The notes beneath the pieces were generated by a model that saw nothing but the letters and a program-made list of their open reading frames with translations, did no database searches and was not told the origin of the DNA. The translations under genes and the position numbers were made by a program. From Flavipsychrobacter sp964461535 (lineage in GTDB: Bacteria; Bacteroidota; Bacteroidia; Chitinophagales; Chitinophagaceae): DNA of 53,316 nt. Location: assembly GCA_964461535.1 (NCBI GenBank), contig CAYWUY010000012.1, positions 1-53,316 on the forward strand, read 5' to 3'. How positions within the stretch are numbered: position 1 is the stretch's first letter; every line of letters begins with the position of its first letter. Below are positions 42,056-51,131 of the stretch, one piece after another.

Positions 42056-43141
42056 ATGAGTTCAATAGTAGAAAAGCTGGAAGCCATAAGTGCCCGCTTT
42101 AATGATTTGGGAATAGCACTTACCAACCCTGAAGTGGTAAATGATAATAAGCGTTTTTCTCAGGTAAGTAAAGAATATAGGAAGCTAGAGAAGATAGTAA
42201 GCGTTTATAAAACATATAAAACATGTGTTGAGAATCTTGATTTTGCCCGTGAAGTGTTAGCTACAGAAAGTGATGAAGATCTACGTTCTATGGCTAAGGA
42301 TGATATGGAAGGCTTAGAGCAGCAAAAAGAGGATTTAGAAGGACAAATTAAAACATTGTTGATTCCTAAAGATCCTCAGGATGAGAAGAATGTAATACTT
42401 GAGGTAAGAGCAGGAACCGGTGGTGATGAAGCTAGCATATTCGCCGGAGACTTACTTCGTATGTATACGAGATATTGTGAAAGAAAGGGATGGAAAGTAG
42501 CAATTGTATCTGAAACAGAAGGTACAGTAGGTGGTTTTAAAGAAATACAGCTTGAAGTGCAAGGTGAGGATGTATACGGTACATTGAAGTTTGAAAGTGG
42601 CGTACATCGTGTGCAGCGAGTGCCGGCTACGGAAGCTAGTGGACGCGTGCATACTTCAGCAGCAACTGTAGCAGTGATGCCAGAAGCGGAAGAAGTGGAC
42701 TTTGAGTTGAGAGAAAGCGACGTGAAAATGGAAACTGCTCGAAGTGGTGGTGCTGGTGGACAGAATGTAAATAAAGTAGAAACTAAAGTAATACTTACCC
42801 ATATACCTACAGGTACTGTGGTTATGTGTCAAACTGAGCGTTCGCAGCTAGCCAACCGAGAAAAAGCCATGCTAATGATGCGTACCAGATTGTATGAGGA
42901 GCAAGTACGTAAACAAGAGGATGAAATTGCTCGTCGCCGTAAAAGCTTGGTAAGTACCGGAGATCGTTCTGCTAAAATACGTACTTACAATTACCCTCAA
43001 GGGCGTATAACTGACCACCGTATAAATATGACCATTTATAACCTTGATGACTTTATGAATGGCGAAATTCAAGAGATGCTGGACGCTTTGCAATTTGCAG
43101 AAAACGCAGAAAAAATGCAGGCGGGCGAAACAGTAATATAA
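42056..43141 (+). CDS. prfA: Peptide chain release factor 1
   Basis: The 361-residue protein is a full RF1. The stop-codon recognition motif is Pro190-Ala191-Thr192 (RF1 type, reading UAA/UAG), and the peptidyl-tRNA hydrolysis loop Gly234-Gly235-Gln236 lies in Ser-Gly-Gly-Ala-Gly-Gly-Gln-Asn-Val-Asn-Lys. The RF2-type Ser-Pro-Phe is absent. It sits between the flippase gene and the chain-length gene on the same strand but has its own promoter, so it is probably a housekeeping gene inside the polysaccharide locus. Confidence 0.97.
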   Translation: MSSIVEKLEAISARFNDLGIALTNPEVVNDNKRFSQVSKEYRKLEKIVSVYKTYKTCVENLDFAREVLATESDEDLRSMAKDDMEGLEQQKEDLEGQIKTLLIPKDPQDEKNVILEVRAGTGGDEASIFAGDLLRMYTRYCERKGWKVAIVSETEGTVGGFKEIQLEVQGEDVYGTLKFESGVHRVQRVPATEASGRVHTSAATVAVMPEAEEVDFELRESDVKMETARSGGAGGQNVNKVETKVILTHIPTGTVVMCQTERSQLANREKAMLMMRTRLYEEQVRKQEDEIARRRKSLVSTGDRSAKIRTYNYPQGRITDHRINMTIYNLDDFMNGEIQEMLDALQFAENAEKMQAGETVI

Positions 43142-43234
43142 AATACTGAATGCAATATTTATCTAACTAGTCCGTTTTTAGCTGTACATCTATAAGATAC
43201 AAATTAATTTAACTCAAATAAATAACTATACATA

Positions 43235-44188
43235 ATGCCGGCACCTTCGTTCGATCTTATTGACGTAATAAGGACCATTAAAAAGCAGAATAAATTAATT
43301 ATAACCATAACAGCTATATCTGTTGTATTGGGTGGTGCTTTTTATGCTATAAAAAAGAAGAAATATAAGGGAGTAGCCAAATTTATGGTTACAAATCCTC
43401 TGTATAATGATAGGAATACATTGTTTCGCAATCATGAACAGCGTTATGTAGACTATTATGGCGGCGATGATGATGTAGATCGTGTATCTTCTTTTTTGAA
43501 TTCAGATACAGTGCGTGATCGCATTATTCGCAATTGTCAGTTTCATGAAGTATATAAATCTGATATTAATAGCTTAGAAGGGCATGTATATTTGATGGAT
43601 ATATTCAATAAAAACTTGAATGTAAAGCGCTCTGAGTATAAAGATATTGAAGTGACTTATACAGCATATGATGCTGTTACAGCGGCGAATGTTGCCAACA
43701 TGACCGTAAAAGTACTGGAAGAAACTTTTCGAGTATACTATAATGGTATGAAGAACGACATGTACCAGTCTATACAAGAAAAACTTGCACAGTTAGATAG
43801 TAATATAGTCATCTATACTGATTCTTTATCTAATGTTGAAGCTGCTTATGCTAGAGATAAAGAGTTGACTGCTCTTAAAGCTCAAATGGGTGTACATGCA
43901 GCAGGTGCAGTATGGGGAGAAGAGCTGATAAAAAATATTCGTTCGGTTAAAGATCAGTTGGTTGTTGATAGGGCTAAATATATTTCATTAGTAAATGAAT
44001 TTGAAACTACAACAAATAATAAGATGACTTATCTAAAACAAATAACGCGTGCTACACCTCCGGCAAAGCCAAGTGGTGCTACACTGCCTATTGTTATAGT
44101 AATAGCAGGTTTGTTGGGCTTCTTTATTAGTAGCTTAGTGGCTATGATGAAGGAATATTACAGTAGATTGATGGCTGTAGAAAGGTAA
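43235..44188 (+). CDS. Wzz/chain-length-determinant-like polysaccharide protein
   Basis: The 317-residue protein starts with a cytoplasmic segment and a transmembrane helix (about 18-38), has a long periplasmic coiled-coil-like region with Leu-Ala-Gln-Leu-Asp-Ser, and ends with a Pro-rich segment (Pro-Pro-Ala-Lys-Pro-Ser-Gly) and second helix (about 283-303), the plan of Wzz/GumC-like copolymerases. The Tyr-kinase domain of GumC is missing. It controls polysaccharide chain length or export. Confidence 0.82.
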   Translation: MPAPSFDLIDVIRTIKKQNKLIITITAISVVLGGAFYAIKKKKYKGVAKFMVTNPLYNDRNTLFRNHEQRYVDYYGGDDDVDRVSSFLNSDTVRDRIIRNCQFHEVYKSDINSLEGHVYLMDIFNKNLNVKRSEYKDIEVTYTAYDAVTAANVANMTVKVLEETFRVYYNGMKNDMYQSIQEKLAQLDSNIVIYTDSLSNVEAAYARDKELTALKAQMGVHAAGAVWGEELIKNIRSVKDQLVVDRAKYISLVNEFETTTNNKMTYLKQITRATPPAKPSGATLPIVIVIAGLLGFFISSLVAMMKEYYSRLMAVER

Positions 44189-44209
44189 TTGCTGGCGTTT
44201 AATTTCATA

Positions 44210-45661
44210 ATGATTCAATTAGTAAAAAATAGGTGGATGGAATTATCGGCAATTGCCGTATTGTTCTTATCTGTAATGCTATGGGCCTATACCGATAATA
44301 TAGTGCCTTTGGGTATTCCGTTTGCCTATTTGTTTTTTCTGTTGATATATATCAATTGGAAAACTGCATACTGGATTTTCTTATTTACAATACCGCCATC
44401 CATACAGCTTTATTTTATGGATGACACCATGTCGCTGACATTACCCGATCAGCCCATGATGTGGGGATTTTTGCTTTTGTTTATAGTATTGTTAGCACGT
44501 AATCCTAAATTACTACCTGAATGGTGGCTTAAGGATAAGCTGGTACTTATTTCCATATTACAGTTGCTATGCATAGTTGTAGCTATGGCATTTTCAACAG
44601 TTCCGTTTTATTCACTCAAGTTTTTCTTGGCTAAAACGTGGTTGTTTGCCTGCTACATGATAATGCCGGTTTTTATATTTAAAGAGAAGAAAGATTTTGT
44701 TGTAGCATTTAAGTTGTTATTATTTCCAATGCTTGGCACCGTAATAGTTATTATGGTGCATCATGCCATGCTAGGTTTTAGGTTCGATAAAGTGCAACGT
44801 TCCATAACCAACCTTTATATCAATCACGTTGATTACTCTACTGTTATTTCTCAGTTTTTTCCATTACTAATAGTTGCTTATCCGTTAACTAAAGGTCGTA
44901 GTATTGTTACGCGCTGGTTACTTCTGTTAATTATAATATTATTTGGTGCTGCTATAGGGTTTTCTTACGCTAGGGCGGCAGTTATAGCAGTAATATTTGC
45001 AATAGTTATAGGCATAGCTATTCGTATCAAACTGGTAAACTTGGTAATGCCTGGATTTTATGCGGTGCTAATTATGCTCCTTTGCTACATGATACCTAAT
45101 AACAAGTATCTGGAGTTTAGGCCTGATTATAATAAAACGTACATGCATAAAGACTTTACCGACCACTTGATAGCTACATTTAGAGGTAAGGATATGTCTA
45201 GCATGGAGCGTCTTTACAGATGGATTGCTGCGGTACGTATGAGTACAGATGAGCCTCTAACCGGATATGGACCTCATGGGTTTGTGTACAACTATAAGCC
45301 ATATACAGTAAATTCTTTTAAAACATATGTGAGTCGTAATCCTGAAAAATCTACTACGCATAATTACTATTTGTATATGCTTGTAGAGCAGGGATGGCCA
45401 GCCATGCTATTGTATGCACTATTAATACCTCTAATATTTGCTAAAGCTCAAAAGGTATATCATAGATTTAAAGATAAGTTTTTTAGGTCTGTAACCATTG
45501 GTTTAGCCATGTGTATAGCTGCAGGTTTTATTAATAATTTCTTTTCTGAATTAATAGAAACGCACAAAGTGGGTGCACTGTTTTATATTCCAATTGTCTT
45601 ACTTGTATATCTTGATCACTACAGCAAGAAACAAGAAAATATCTCTTCTCAGGTTGGTTAG
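44210..45661 (+). CDS. O-antigen ligase/polymerase-like membrane protein (Wzy/WaaL type)
   Basis: About 483 residues with ten or more hydrophobic segments and the Wzy_C-like loop (Tyr-Arg-Trp-Ile-Ala-Ala-Val-Arg-Met-Ser, Thr-Gly-Tyr-Gly-Pro-His-Gly, then Thr-His-Asn-Tyr-Tyr-Leu-Tyr-Met-Leu-Val-Glu-Gln-Gly-Trp) that characterises O-antigen ligase and polymerase. I use the ATG at 44210; a TTG at 44189 right after the upstream stop is possible and would add seven residues. It follows the chain-length gene closely, forming an assembly unit. Confidence 0.83.
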   Translation: MIQLVKNRWMELSAIAVLFLSVMLWAYTDNIVPLGIPFAYLFFLLIYINWKTAYWIFLFTIPPSIQLYFMDDTMSLTLPDQPMMWGFLLLFIVLLARNPKLLPEWWLKDKLVLISILQLLCIVVAMAFSTVPFYSLKFFLAKTWLFACYMIMPVFIFKEKKDFVVAFKLLLFPMLGTVIVIMVHHAMLGFRFDKVQRSITNLYINHVDYSTVISQFFPLLIVAYPLTKGRSIVTRWLLLLIIILFGAAIGFSYARAAVIAVIFAIVIGIAIRIKLVNLVMPGFYAVLIMLLCYMIPNNKYLEFRPDYNKTYMHKDFTDHLIATFRGKDMSSMERLYRWIAAVRMSTDEPLTGYGPHGFVYNYKPYTVNSFKTYVSRNPEKSTTHNYYLYMLVEQGWPAMLLYALLIPLIFAKAQKVYHRFKDKFFRSVTIGLAMCIAAGFINNFFSELIETHKVGALFYIPIVLLVYLDHYSKKQENISSQVG

Positions 45662-45689
45662 TTTTTAGATACTGTTAAATGATATGTGT

Positions 45690-45722
45690 TTGGTAAATCA
45701 AATCAACATTTTTGTATCTTTG
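45690..45722 (+). promoter_or_regulatory. Promoter of the aminotransferase gene
   Basis: TTG (45690-45692), 22 bases, TATCTTTG (45715-45722), matching the Bacteroidota consensus; about 25 bases before the ATG. Confidence 0.65.
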
Positions 45723-45747
45723 GCGTTTTCCCAACATTAAACAATAA

Positions 45748-46938
45748 ATGCAACTAGCAAATAGACTAAACTCCATTTCAGAACCTCAGACAATAAAGAT
45801 GGCTAAGCTAAGCCGAGAACTGAAGGCAAGTGGAATTAATGTTATAGATCTTAGCCTTGGTGAGCCGGATTTCAGAACTCCTGAACATATTAACGAAGCC
45901 GCAGTAAAAGCTATTAACGACGGTTTTTCAAAATATACTCCTGTTGCGGGTATTCCTGATTTGCTTGAGGCTATTAGTGCAAAGCTGAAACGCGATAATA
46001 ATCTTAACTATCCTCCTAATCAGATTTTGGTTTCTACCGGTGCCAAACAATCTTTGTATAATGCGGTACAGTGCATAGTTAATCCAGGAGATGAGGTGAT
46101 TATACCTACACCATTTTGGGTAACTTATGCTACACAGGTTGAAATGGCAGGTGGCATAGTAAAATACGTGAACTGCGGTATAGAGGATGACTTTAAAATT
46201 ACTCCTGAGCGCTTAGAGGCAGCAATAACACCAAATACTAAGCTATTTATGTTCTCTTCTCCGTGCAATCCTTCAGGTAGTGTATATACTCGTGAGGAAT
46301 TAGCAGGGTTGGCTGAGGTATTTAAACGTCATCCGTATGTAGCTATCATAAGTGATGAAATATATGAGTACATCAACTACATAGGTGGTCATGAGAGTAT
46401 TGCTCAGTTTGAAGAGTTGAAAGATAGAGTAGTGGTAATTAACGGTATGTCTAAAGGCTTTGCTATGACTGGCTGGCGTATAGGGTATATGGCTGGACCG
46501 AGAGAGCTAGTAATGGCATGCGATAAAATTCAGGCACAAATAACCTCAGGGACGAATTCATTTGCTCAGCGCGCTTCTGTAATAGCCTTACAAGCCGATT
46601 TAGCACCCACTTACAAAATGGTGGATGCTTACAAGGAACGTAGAGATTATGTAATAGCATCTCTTAGAGATATGCCAGGTGTAAAAGCTAACATGCCAAG
46701 TGGAGCATTTTATGCTTTTCCTGATATCAGTGATTTCTACGGTAAATCTGATGGCGAAACTATAATAAATAACGATGTAGATATGAGTATGTACCTTTTA
46801 AATAAAGGGCATGTTACTACAGTATGTGGCAGTGCATTTGGCGATACAAATTGCATTAGATTGTCTTTTGCTACTTCAATGGATAACTTGAAAGAAGCCA
46901 TGACTAGAATGTCTGCTGCATTGGCCAGATTGAAATAA
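45748..46938 (+). CDS. Class I/II PLP aminotransferase (aspartate aminotransferase-like)
   Basis: The 396-residue enzyme has PLP lysine Lys236 in Gly-Met-Ser-Lys-Gly-Phe-Ala-Met-Thr-Gly-Trp-Arg, Asp203-x-x-Tyr206, and Arg-x-Ser-Phe-Ala near the C-terminus for substrate carboxylate. The N-terminal Leu-Gly-Glu-Pro-Asp-Phe motif and length match aspartate aminotransferases of the AspC/PatA subfamily (Ib). Likely glutamate/aspartate-linked amino group transfer. It stands alone with its own promoter and terminator. Confidence 0.93.
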   Translation: MQLANRLNSISEPQTIKMAKLSRELKASGINVIDLSLGEPDFRTPEHINEAAVKAINDGFSKYTPVAGIPDLLEAISAKLKRDNNLNYPPNQILVSTGAKQSLYNAVQCIVNPGDEVIIPTPFWVTYATQVEMAGGIVKYVNCGIEDDFKITPERLEAAITPNTKLFMFSSPCNPSGSVYTREELAGLAEVFKRHPYVAIISDEIYEYINYIGGHESIAQFEELKDRVVVINGMSKGFAMTGWRIGYMAGPRELVMACDKIQAQITSGTNSFAQRASVIALQADLAPTYKMVDAYKERRDYVIASLRDMPGVKANMPSGAFYAFPDISDFYGKSDGETIINNDVDMSMYLLNKGHVTTVCGSAFGDTNCIRLSFATSMDNLKEAMTRMSAALARLK

Positions 46939-46966
46939 ATAATTACACTTATTGCTACAATAAACA

Positions 46967-47002
46967 TGAGCGCACTCTTTTAAAGGGTGCGCTCAGTTTT
47001 TT
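46967..47002 (+). terminator. Terminator of the aminotransferase gene
   Basis: An 11-bp stem (46967-46977 with 46985-46995, one G-T pair) followed by six T residues; also near the end of the minus-strand operon. Confidence 0.85.
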
Positions 47003-47018
47003 ATAAAGTAAGCTTTTA

Positions 47019-47378
47019 TTAGAGCTTATGATTTTGTGATAATGATCGTTGTATTTTTCCGGCCTTATCTGAAATGTGCGAAAACATAGAATCTAGTTCT
47101 GTAGGGTTTTTACGGTAGTAGTCCATGCTTTTGGCATACTGCTCAGGAGTAATATTGTGTTTTTTAAATATTAGGTTGTAGTACTTACTTAGTGAGTCTA
47201 GATTTTTTAATCCGGCCATATGGTTATTATCTCCGGACTGCACACTATATGCCTCGGCCTGACTAATGTCTAGAAGTACATCTTCCATCTTTTCTGATGT
47301 TAAAACCCCTTCAGGTCTTGTATTGCAAGATGCTACTGCTATGAGTAAGCAACAAATAATGATTACTTGTTTCAACAT
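47019..47378 (-). CDS. DUF4296 family lipoprotein
   Basis: The 119-residue protein has a lipoprotein signal with lipobox Val-Ala-Ser-Cys18, so the mature form is an acylated lipoprotein, presumably in the outer membrane or periplasm. The mature part carries the DUF4296 features: Met-Glu-Asp-Val-Leu-Leu-Asp-Ile-Ser-Gln-Ala-Glu-Ala near residue 33, then Tyr-x-x-Ile-Phe-Lys-Lys-His-Asn-Ile-Thr-x-x-Gln-Tyr-x-x-Ser-Met-x-Tyr-Tyr. Function unknown. It lies two bases after porD, last in the operon. Confidence 0.9.
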   Translation of the reverse strand: MLKQVIIICCLLIAVASCNTRPEGVLTSEKMEDVLLDISQAEAYSVQSGDNNHMAGLKNLDSLSKYYNLIFKKHNITPEQYAKSMDYYRKNPTELDSMFSHISDKAGKIQRSLSQNHKL

Positions 47379-47380
47379 AC

Positions 47381-48310
47381 TTATTTTAAAGAGTTGTATT
47401 TAGCGGCATTAGGTACATCCATAATAGATAGCTGGGTTATGAATAGTCCTCTTTCGGCTTTGGGTGTAAGAGATAGTAAATTGATTATTTCTTGGCTTTT
47501 GGCTGCAAAAATAAACTGAACCAACATAGAGCTAGGATTCTCTCTGTTTACTTGATATACTTTTTTTACACTGTATAGCGCCCTATTACGACTATCTATA
47601 GGTTTGGTGCTCATGCTATCTAAGCTTTCTCTGTGGTAGGTATACCAAAAAGAACGTACATCTTTGAATCTTGGGTTAAGAATATTGTCTACAAGCCAGT
47701 ATCTGTTTTTTGTGCCCTCCGTAGATTTCCATCCTGCTAGTAGTTTACCTTGTTCCGGTGCGTTATTTACTACATTTTGCGCTTTTTTAAACATTGTAGT
47801 GCCACCTTCCGGTGCAAAACTATCGCCATCCATACCTAGTATAATATAGCAATAGAAGGCTAGTGTTGCAGTAAGATTTGATATGGTACCCTCGTTGCCC
47901 GATACTCTATTGTCATCAAAGTTCAGCGGGGTAAATTGATTGTATTTAAAAGTAAACTCCCTATCTACTGTATTAACTATTGTGGTATTATAAGAGGTGT
48001 TAAAAACGGGACGGCTAGCCATGACACTAAGTGTGGCGCTATATATATCCGGGTCTCCATTTATTTTATTGCCGGTAAGCGTAATGAAAAAGTTGCATTC
48101 AATTTTTTCATTAGGAGCATAGTCGTCATTGCCCCATTTATGGGTGTTAATAAATTCTGCTATGTTACGCTGCATAGAGGCAAATACTTCTTTGTCTACG
48201 CCCGGTATTTTATCATAGTTCACATTTACCTTACAAAAAAGCTCTTGCGCTTGCGCCTGTGCAAGACATATTAAAGACAATAAGGTAATACTAAGCAGTT
48301 TTTTCAGCAT
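47381..48310 (-). CDS. porD: Type IX secretion protein PorD-like (DUF4835 family)
   Basis: The 309-residue protein has a signal peptide with Ala-Gln-Ala-Gln-Ala-Gln repeats and then the DUF4835 pattern: Val-Asn-Val-Asn-Tyr-Asp-Lys-Ile, Ile-Ala-Glu-Phe-Ile-Asn-Thr-His-Lys-Trp, Ile-Glu-Cys-Asn-Phe-Phe-Ile-Thr and Tyr-Tyr/Phe-Tyr-Cys-Tyr-Ile-Ile-Leu-Gly-Met-Asp-Gly-Asp-Ser. This family is annotated as PorD, a periplasmic protein needed for type IX secretion. Its coding region overlaps the end of coaBC by 20 bases, a conserved order in Bacteroidota. The type IX cargo in this window depends on this pathway. Confidence 0.85.
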   Translation of the reverse strand: MLKKLLSITLLSLICLAQAQAQELFCKVNVNYDKIPGVDKEVFASMQRNIAEFINTHKWGNDDYAPNEKIECNFFITLTGNKINGDPDIYSATLSVMASRPVFNTSYNTTIVNTVDREFTFKYNQFTPLNFDDNRVSGNEGTISNLTATLAFYCYIILGMDGDSFAPEGGTTMFKKAQNVVNNAPEQGKLLAGWKSTEGTKNRYWLVDNILNPRFKDVRSFWYTYHRESLDSMSTKPIDSRNRALYSVKKVYQVNRENPSSMLVQFIFAAKSQEIINLLSLTPKAERGLFITQLSIMDVPNAAKYNSLK

Positions 48311-49505
48311 TTCTTAGTAGGGGTATTTGTTTTACAATGGCTTTTGCAGCTTCAGTTTTGCTTTGTAAGGGCAGCATCACTTTGTCGCCGTTACGCATCA
48401 GCAAGGTTATTTTATTTGTATCAAACCCAAAGCCTGCACCTTCATCGCGTAGTGAATTTAAAACTATCATGTCTGCATTCTTCTTTTCTAGCTTCTCCAA
48501 ACCATAAGCCTCGGCATGGGCTGTTTCTAGAGCAAAACCTACTAACGTTTGTTCTGGCTTTTTTATTTTGCCGGCACTAGCTAGCAGGTCGGGTGTGCGA
48601 ACAAGAGATAGTTGCATGCCCTCATCGGTGCCTTTTTTTATTTTCTCTTCTGCAATAGCTTCTGGTTTAAAGTCGGCTACGGCTGCAGCTAGTACGGCTA
48701 TGTCTGTATCTTCAAATCTTCCTATAAATGCATCGTACATTTCCTGAGCACTTTCGATATATACTGTTTGCACCCCTTTGTGTTGACAACGCTGTTGTGT
48801 AGGGCCAAGTATTAGAGTTACCATAGCTCCAGCATTTGCTAAAGCTTCAGCAATAGCTATACCCATTTTTCCGGTAGAAAAATTACCTATAAATCTCACG
48901 GGGTCAATGCGTTCGTATGTTGGTCCTGCCGTTACTATGGCAGTCTCTCCTAATAGTGGTCTGTCGTCGGTAAAGTGCTGTATTAAGTAATAAACAATTT
49001 CTTCGGGTTCTGCCATTCTCCCTGGGCCTACCAAACCACTGGCCAACTCGCCATGTCCTACCGGAATAATAAGATTGCCGTAGTCTTGCACCCTTTGCAG
49101 ATTATTAGCAGTAGCAGGATGTAGCCACATATCCTCATCCATAGCAGGAGCTATAAATACCGGACAACGGGCAGATAGATAAACGGCACTGATAATATTG
49201 TCGCACAAGCCGTTAGCTAGTTTAGCTAATGTATTGGCACTACATGGGGCTACCACCATAGCATCGGCCCACAGACCTAGCTCTACGTGGTTGTTCCAGT
49301 TGCTGCCATCGCTTACATCGGTAAGTACAGCATGCTTAGAAACCGTGCTTAGCGCTAAAACAGTTACAAAATCGGTAGCAGCTTTGGTAGCCAATACGCG
49401 CACCTCGGCACCTGCTTTTATAAGTAAGCGCACCAATTGCGGTGTTTTGTAAGCAGCTATGCTACCCGTAATGGCCAAAACTATCTTTTTGCCCTCTAGC
49501 GACAT
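48291..49505 (-). CDS. coaBC: Bifunctional phosphopantothenoylcysteine decarboxylase / phosphopantothenate-cysteine ligase
   Basis: About 404 residues. The N-terminal CoaC half has the FMN motif Ala-Ile-Thr-Gly-Ser-Ile-Ala-Ala-Tyr-Lys and catalytic His73 in Asn-His-Val-Glu-Leu-Gly, plus Pro-Ala-Met-Asp-Glu-Asp-Met-Trp. The CoaB half begins near Val-Thr-Ala-Gly-Pro-Thr-Tyr-Glu-Arg-Ile-Asp-Pro-Val-Arg, with Ile-Gly-Asn-Phe-Ser-Thr-Gly-Lys-Met-Gly and Glu-Lys-Ile-Lys-Lys. Two steps of coenzyme A synthesis are thus joined, as usual in bacteria. I choose ATG 49505; ATG 49514 adds three residues. It leads the coaBC-porD-DUF4296 operon and is divergent from the TPR gene. Confidence 0.95.
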   Translation of the reverse strand: MSLEGKKIVLAITGSIAAYKTPQLVRLLIKAGAEVRVLATKAATDFVTVLALSTVSKHAVLTDVSDGSNWNNHVELGLWADAMVVAPCSANTLAKLANGLCDNIISAVYLSARCPVFIAPAMDEDMWLHPATANNLQRVQDYGNLIIPVGHGELASGLVGPGRMAEPEEIVYYLIQHFTDDRPLLGETAIVTAGPTYERIDPVRFIGNFSTGKMGIAIAEALANAGAMVTLILGPTQQRCQHKGVQTVYIESAQEMYDAFIGRFEDTDIAVLAAAVADFKPEAIAEEKIKKGTDEGMQLSLVRTPDLLASAGKIKKPEQTLVGFALETAHAEAYGLEKLEKKNADMIVLNSLRDEGAGFGFDTNKITLLMRNGDKVMLPLQSKTEAAKAIVKQIPLLRNAEKTA

Positions 49506-49618
49506 CTTGTTCATTGCTACGCAAGGTACAAAAAGTTAAAGTGTATTGCAGGGGCGGTGGTCATCAATTGTTATATATTAACCTATATTTATACCCGGTT
49601 TATAGACCTACAGAATTT

Positions 49619-50872
49619 ATGCAAGAGGATTACACACTAGAGCAACTGCTGGACATGTGCGGCAAATGGGAAGAAAACAACGAACTGGAGCCAATGATGG
49701 CTTTATTATCAGCCGAACTTTTAGAACTACATAATCACCCGGAATTATATAATTATTTGTCACGTGCTTATTTAGCGGCAGATAGATATGCTGATGCTAT
49801 AGAGATGGCTGATAAAGCATTGGTAATATTGCCAAATAATGCAGATGCCTATTTTACCAAGGCCTATGCATGGGCTACTATTGGTAATCATGAAAAGGCA
49901 ATAGCTATTTTTACAACCGCTATAGATGCAACCCCTGAGAATAATATTGCAGATTTTTATTTGTATCGTGGACGTTCTTACGAGGCAGTAGGCGATTTAG
50001 ATAAAGCTGTATCAGATTATACTAAGGCCATAGAGTACAATCCTAATTATCTGCATGCGTATATATACAGGGGGCATGTATGGGAATTGAAAGGTGAGTT
50101 GGAAAATGCAGAGGAAGATTTTACTGTAGCTATAGCCCTAGTGCCTACACATCCTATCCCTTTCTTTAATAGAGGTACAGTTTTAGAAAAGATGGGTGAG
50201 CTTGATGCGGCGCTAGACGACTATAATATGGCCTTGTTTTTAGACGATAATTTTTTAGAAGCTGCCTACAATAGAGGTATAGTAGCCTACAGGTTAGGTA
50301 AGTTAGATATGGTGGTAAAGGATATGACTAGAGTAATAGGCTTACAACCAGATATGTCTATGGCGCACTACCATAGGGCTAATGCTTACTTTGGTAAGGG
50401 AGATAGAAGTAAGGCCATAGCAGACTGTCAGAAGGCAATAGAGCTAGATCCGGAGAATCATATGGCCTTCCATAATTTGGCTTACTTTATAGCTGCTGTA
50501 GGTGAATATGATAAGGCGCTACCCTTATATACTGTAGCTATACAGCAGTGTAATACTGATGATAATTACTACTTTAACAGAGCTAATGCTTACTACCAAA
50601 TGCGTAGATATGCCGAGGCGGTGTATGATTATAATAGTGCAATAGCTATTAATAAAAACCAGTATAAATATTACTACAACCGAGCTAATGCACTTGCTTA
50701 CCTAGGGCAGCATCAAGATGCTATAGATAACTATAGCTATGCTATACAGCTAGAGCCCAACCATGCCAACGCTTACAGTAATAGGGGCGACTTGTATATG
50801 GCTACCGGCCAGCCGGAAAGGGCAGCCTTTGACCACCAGAAGGCACAAGAATTTTTGGGGCAGAAGAAGTAA
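49619..50872 (+). CDS. Tetratricopeptide repeat protein (11 TPRs)
   Basis: The 417-residue protein consists of about eleven TPR motifs, from residue ~50 to the end, with canonical Ala-Tyr-x-x-Arg-Gly/Ala, Gly-x-x-x-x-Ala-Ile and Pro positions. There is no signal peptide, so it is cytoplasmic and likely a scaffold for protein contacts. An in-frame start at 49514 would add 35 residues but lies opposite the coaBC start codon; I use the ATG at 49619. A TATATTTA element (49584-49591) is one mismatch from consensus. Partner proteins unknown. Confidence 0.9.
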   Translation: MQEDYTLEQLLDMCGKWEENNELEPMMALLSAELLELHNHPELYNYLSRAYLAADRYADAIEMADKALVILPNNADAYFTKAYAWATIGNHEKAIAIFTTAIDATPENNIADFYLYRGRSYEAVGDLDKAVSDYTKAIEYNPNYLHAYIYRGHVWELKGELENAEEDFTVAIALVPTHPIPFFNRGTVLEKMGELDAALDDYNMALFLDDNFLEAAYNRGIVAYRLGKLDMVVKDMTRVIGLQPDMSMAHYHRANAYFGKGDRSKAIADCQKAIELDPENHMAFHNLAYFIAAVGEYDKALPLYTVAIQQCNTDDNYYFNRANAYYQMRRYAEAVYDYNSAIAINKNQYKYYYNRANALAYLGQHQDAIDNYSYAIQLEPNHANAYSNRGDLYMATGQPERAAFDHQKAQEFLGQKK

Positions 50873-50897
50873 GGCGGTATCTTGATAAAGATTAAGT

Positions 50898-50946
50898 ACT
50901 AGCAGTTTCGGTTTATGGTTATAAATCGGTGCTGCTAGTTTTTTTA
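50898..50946 (+). terminator. Terminator after the TPR gene
   Basis: An outer 8-bp stem (50898-50905 with 50932-50939) encloses an inner stem (50909-50916 with 50921-50928, one G-T pair), followed by T residues. Confidence 0.75.
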
Positions 50947-51030
50947 TTATAGTTATTTGAGGGTAGTGTTAAAATAAATGGTTGATTATACAAATTAATA
51001 ACTCTTCTCTATTAAGCGTTATAGTATTTG

Positions 51031-51038
51031 TATTTTTG
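51031..51038 (+). promoter_or_regulatory. Candidate promoter -7 element of the TPR-DUF2971-like gene
   Basis: TATTTTTG fits TAnnTTTG; the leader would be about 90 bases. No clear -33 TTG at the right spacing. It lies in an AT-rich gap without other genes (50947-51131). Confidence 0.4.
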
Positions 51039-51131
51039 AATGAATAGTAGTGCATTCATGCAGTTTATGCTGGCGTCAAATTTGGTTAGTGTGCTACACA
51101 AACAAATTAGTTAAAGGTAAAATTGGTTGCT

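Noticed and set aside
49514..49618. 35-residue extension of the TPR protein
   Set aside because: It begins opposite the coaBC start codon and has no TPR or signal character; ATG 49619 is better.
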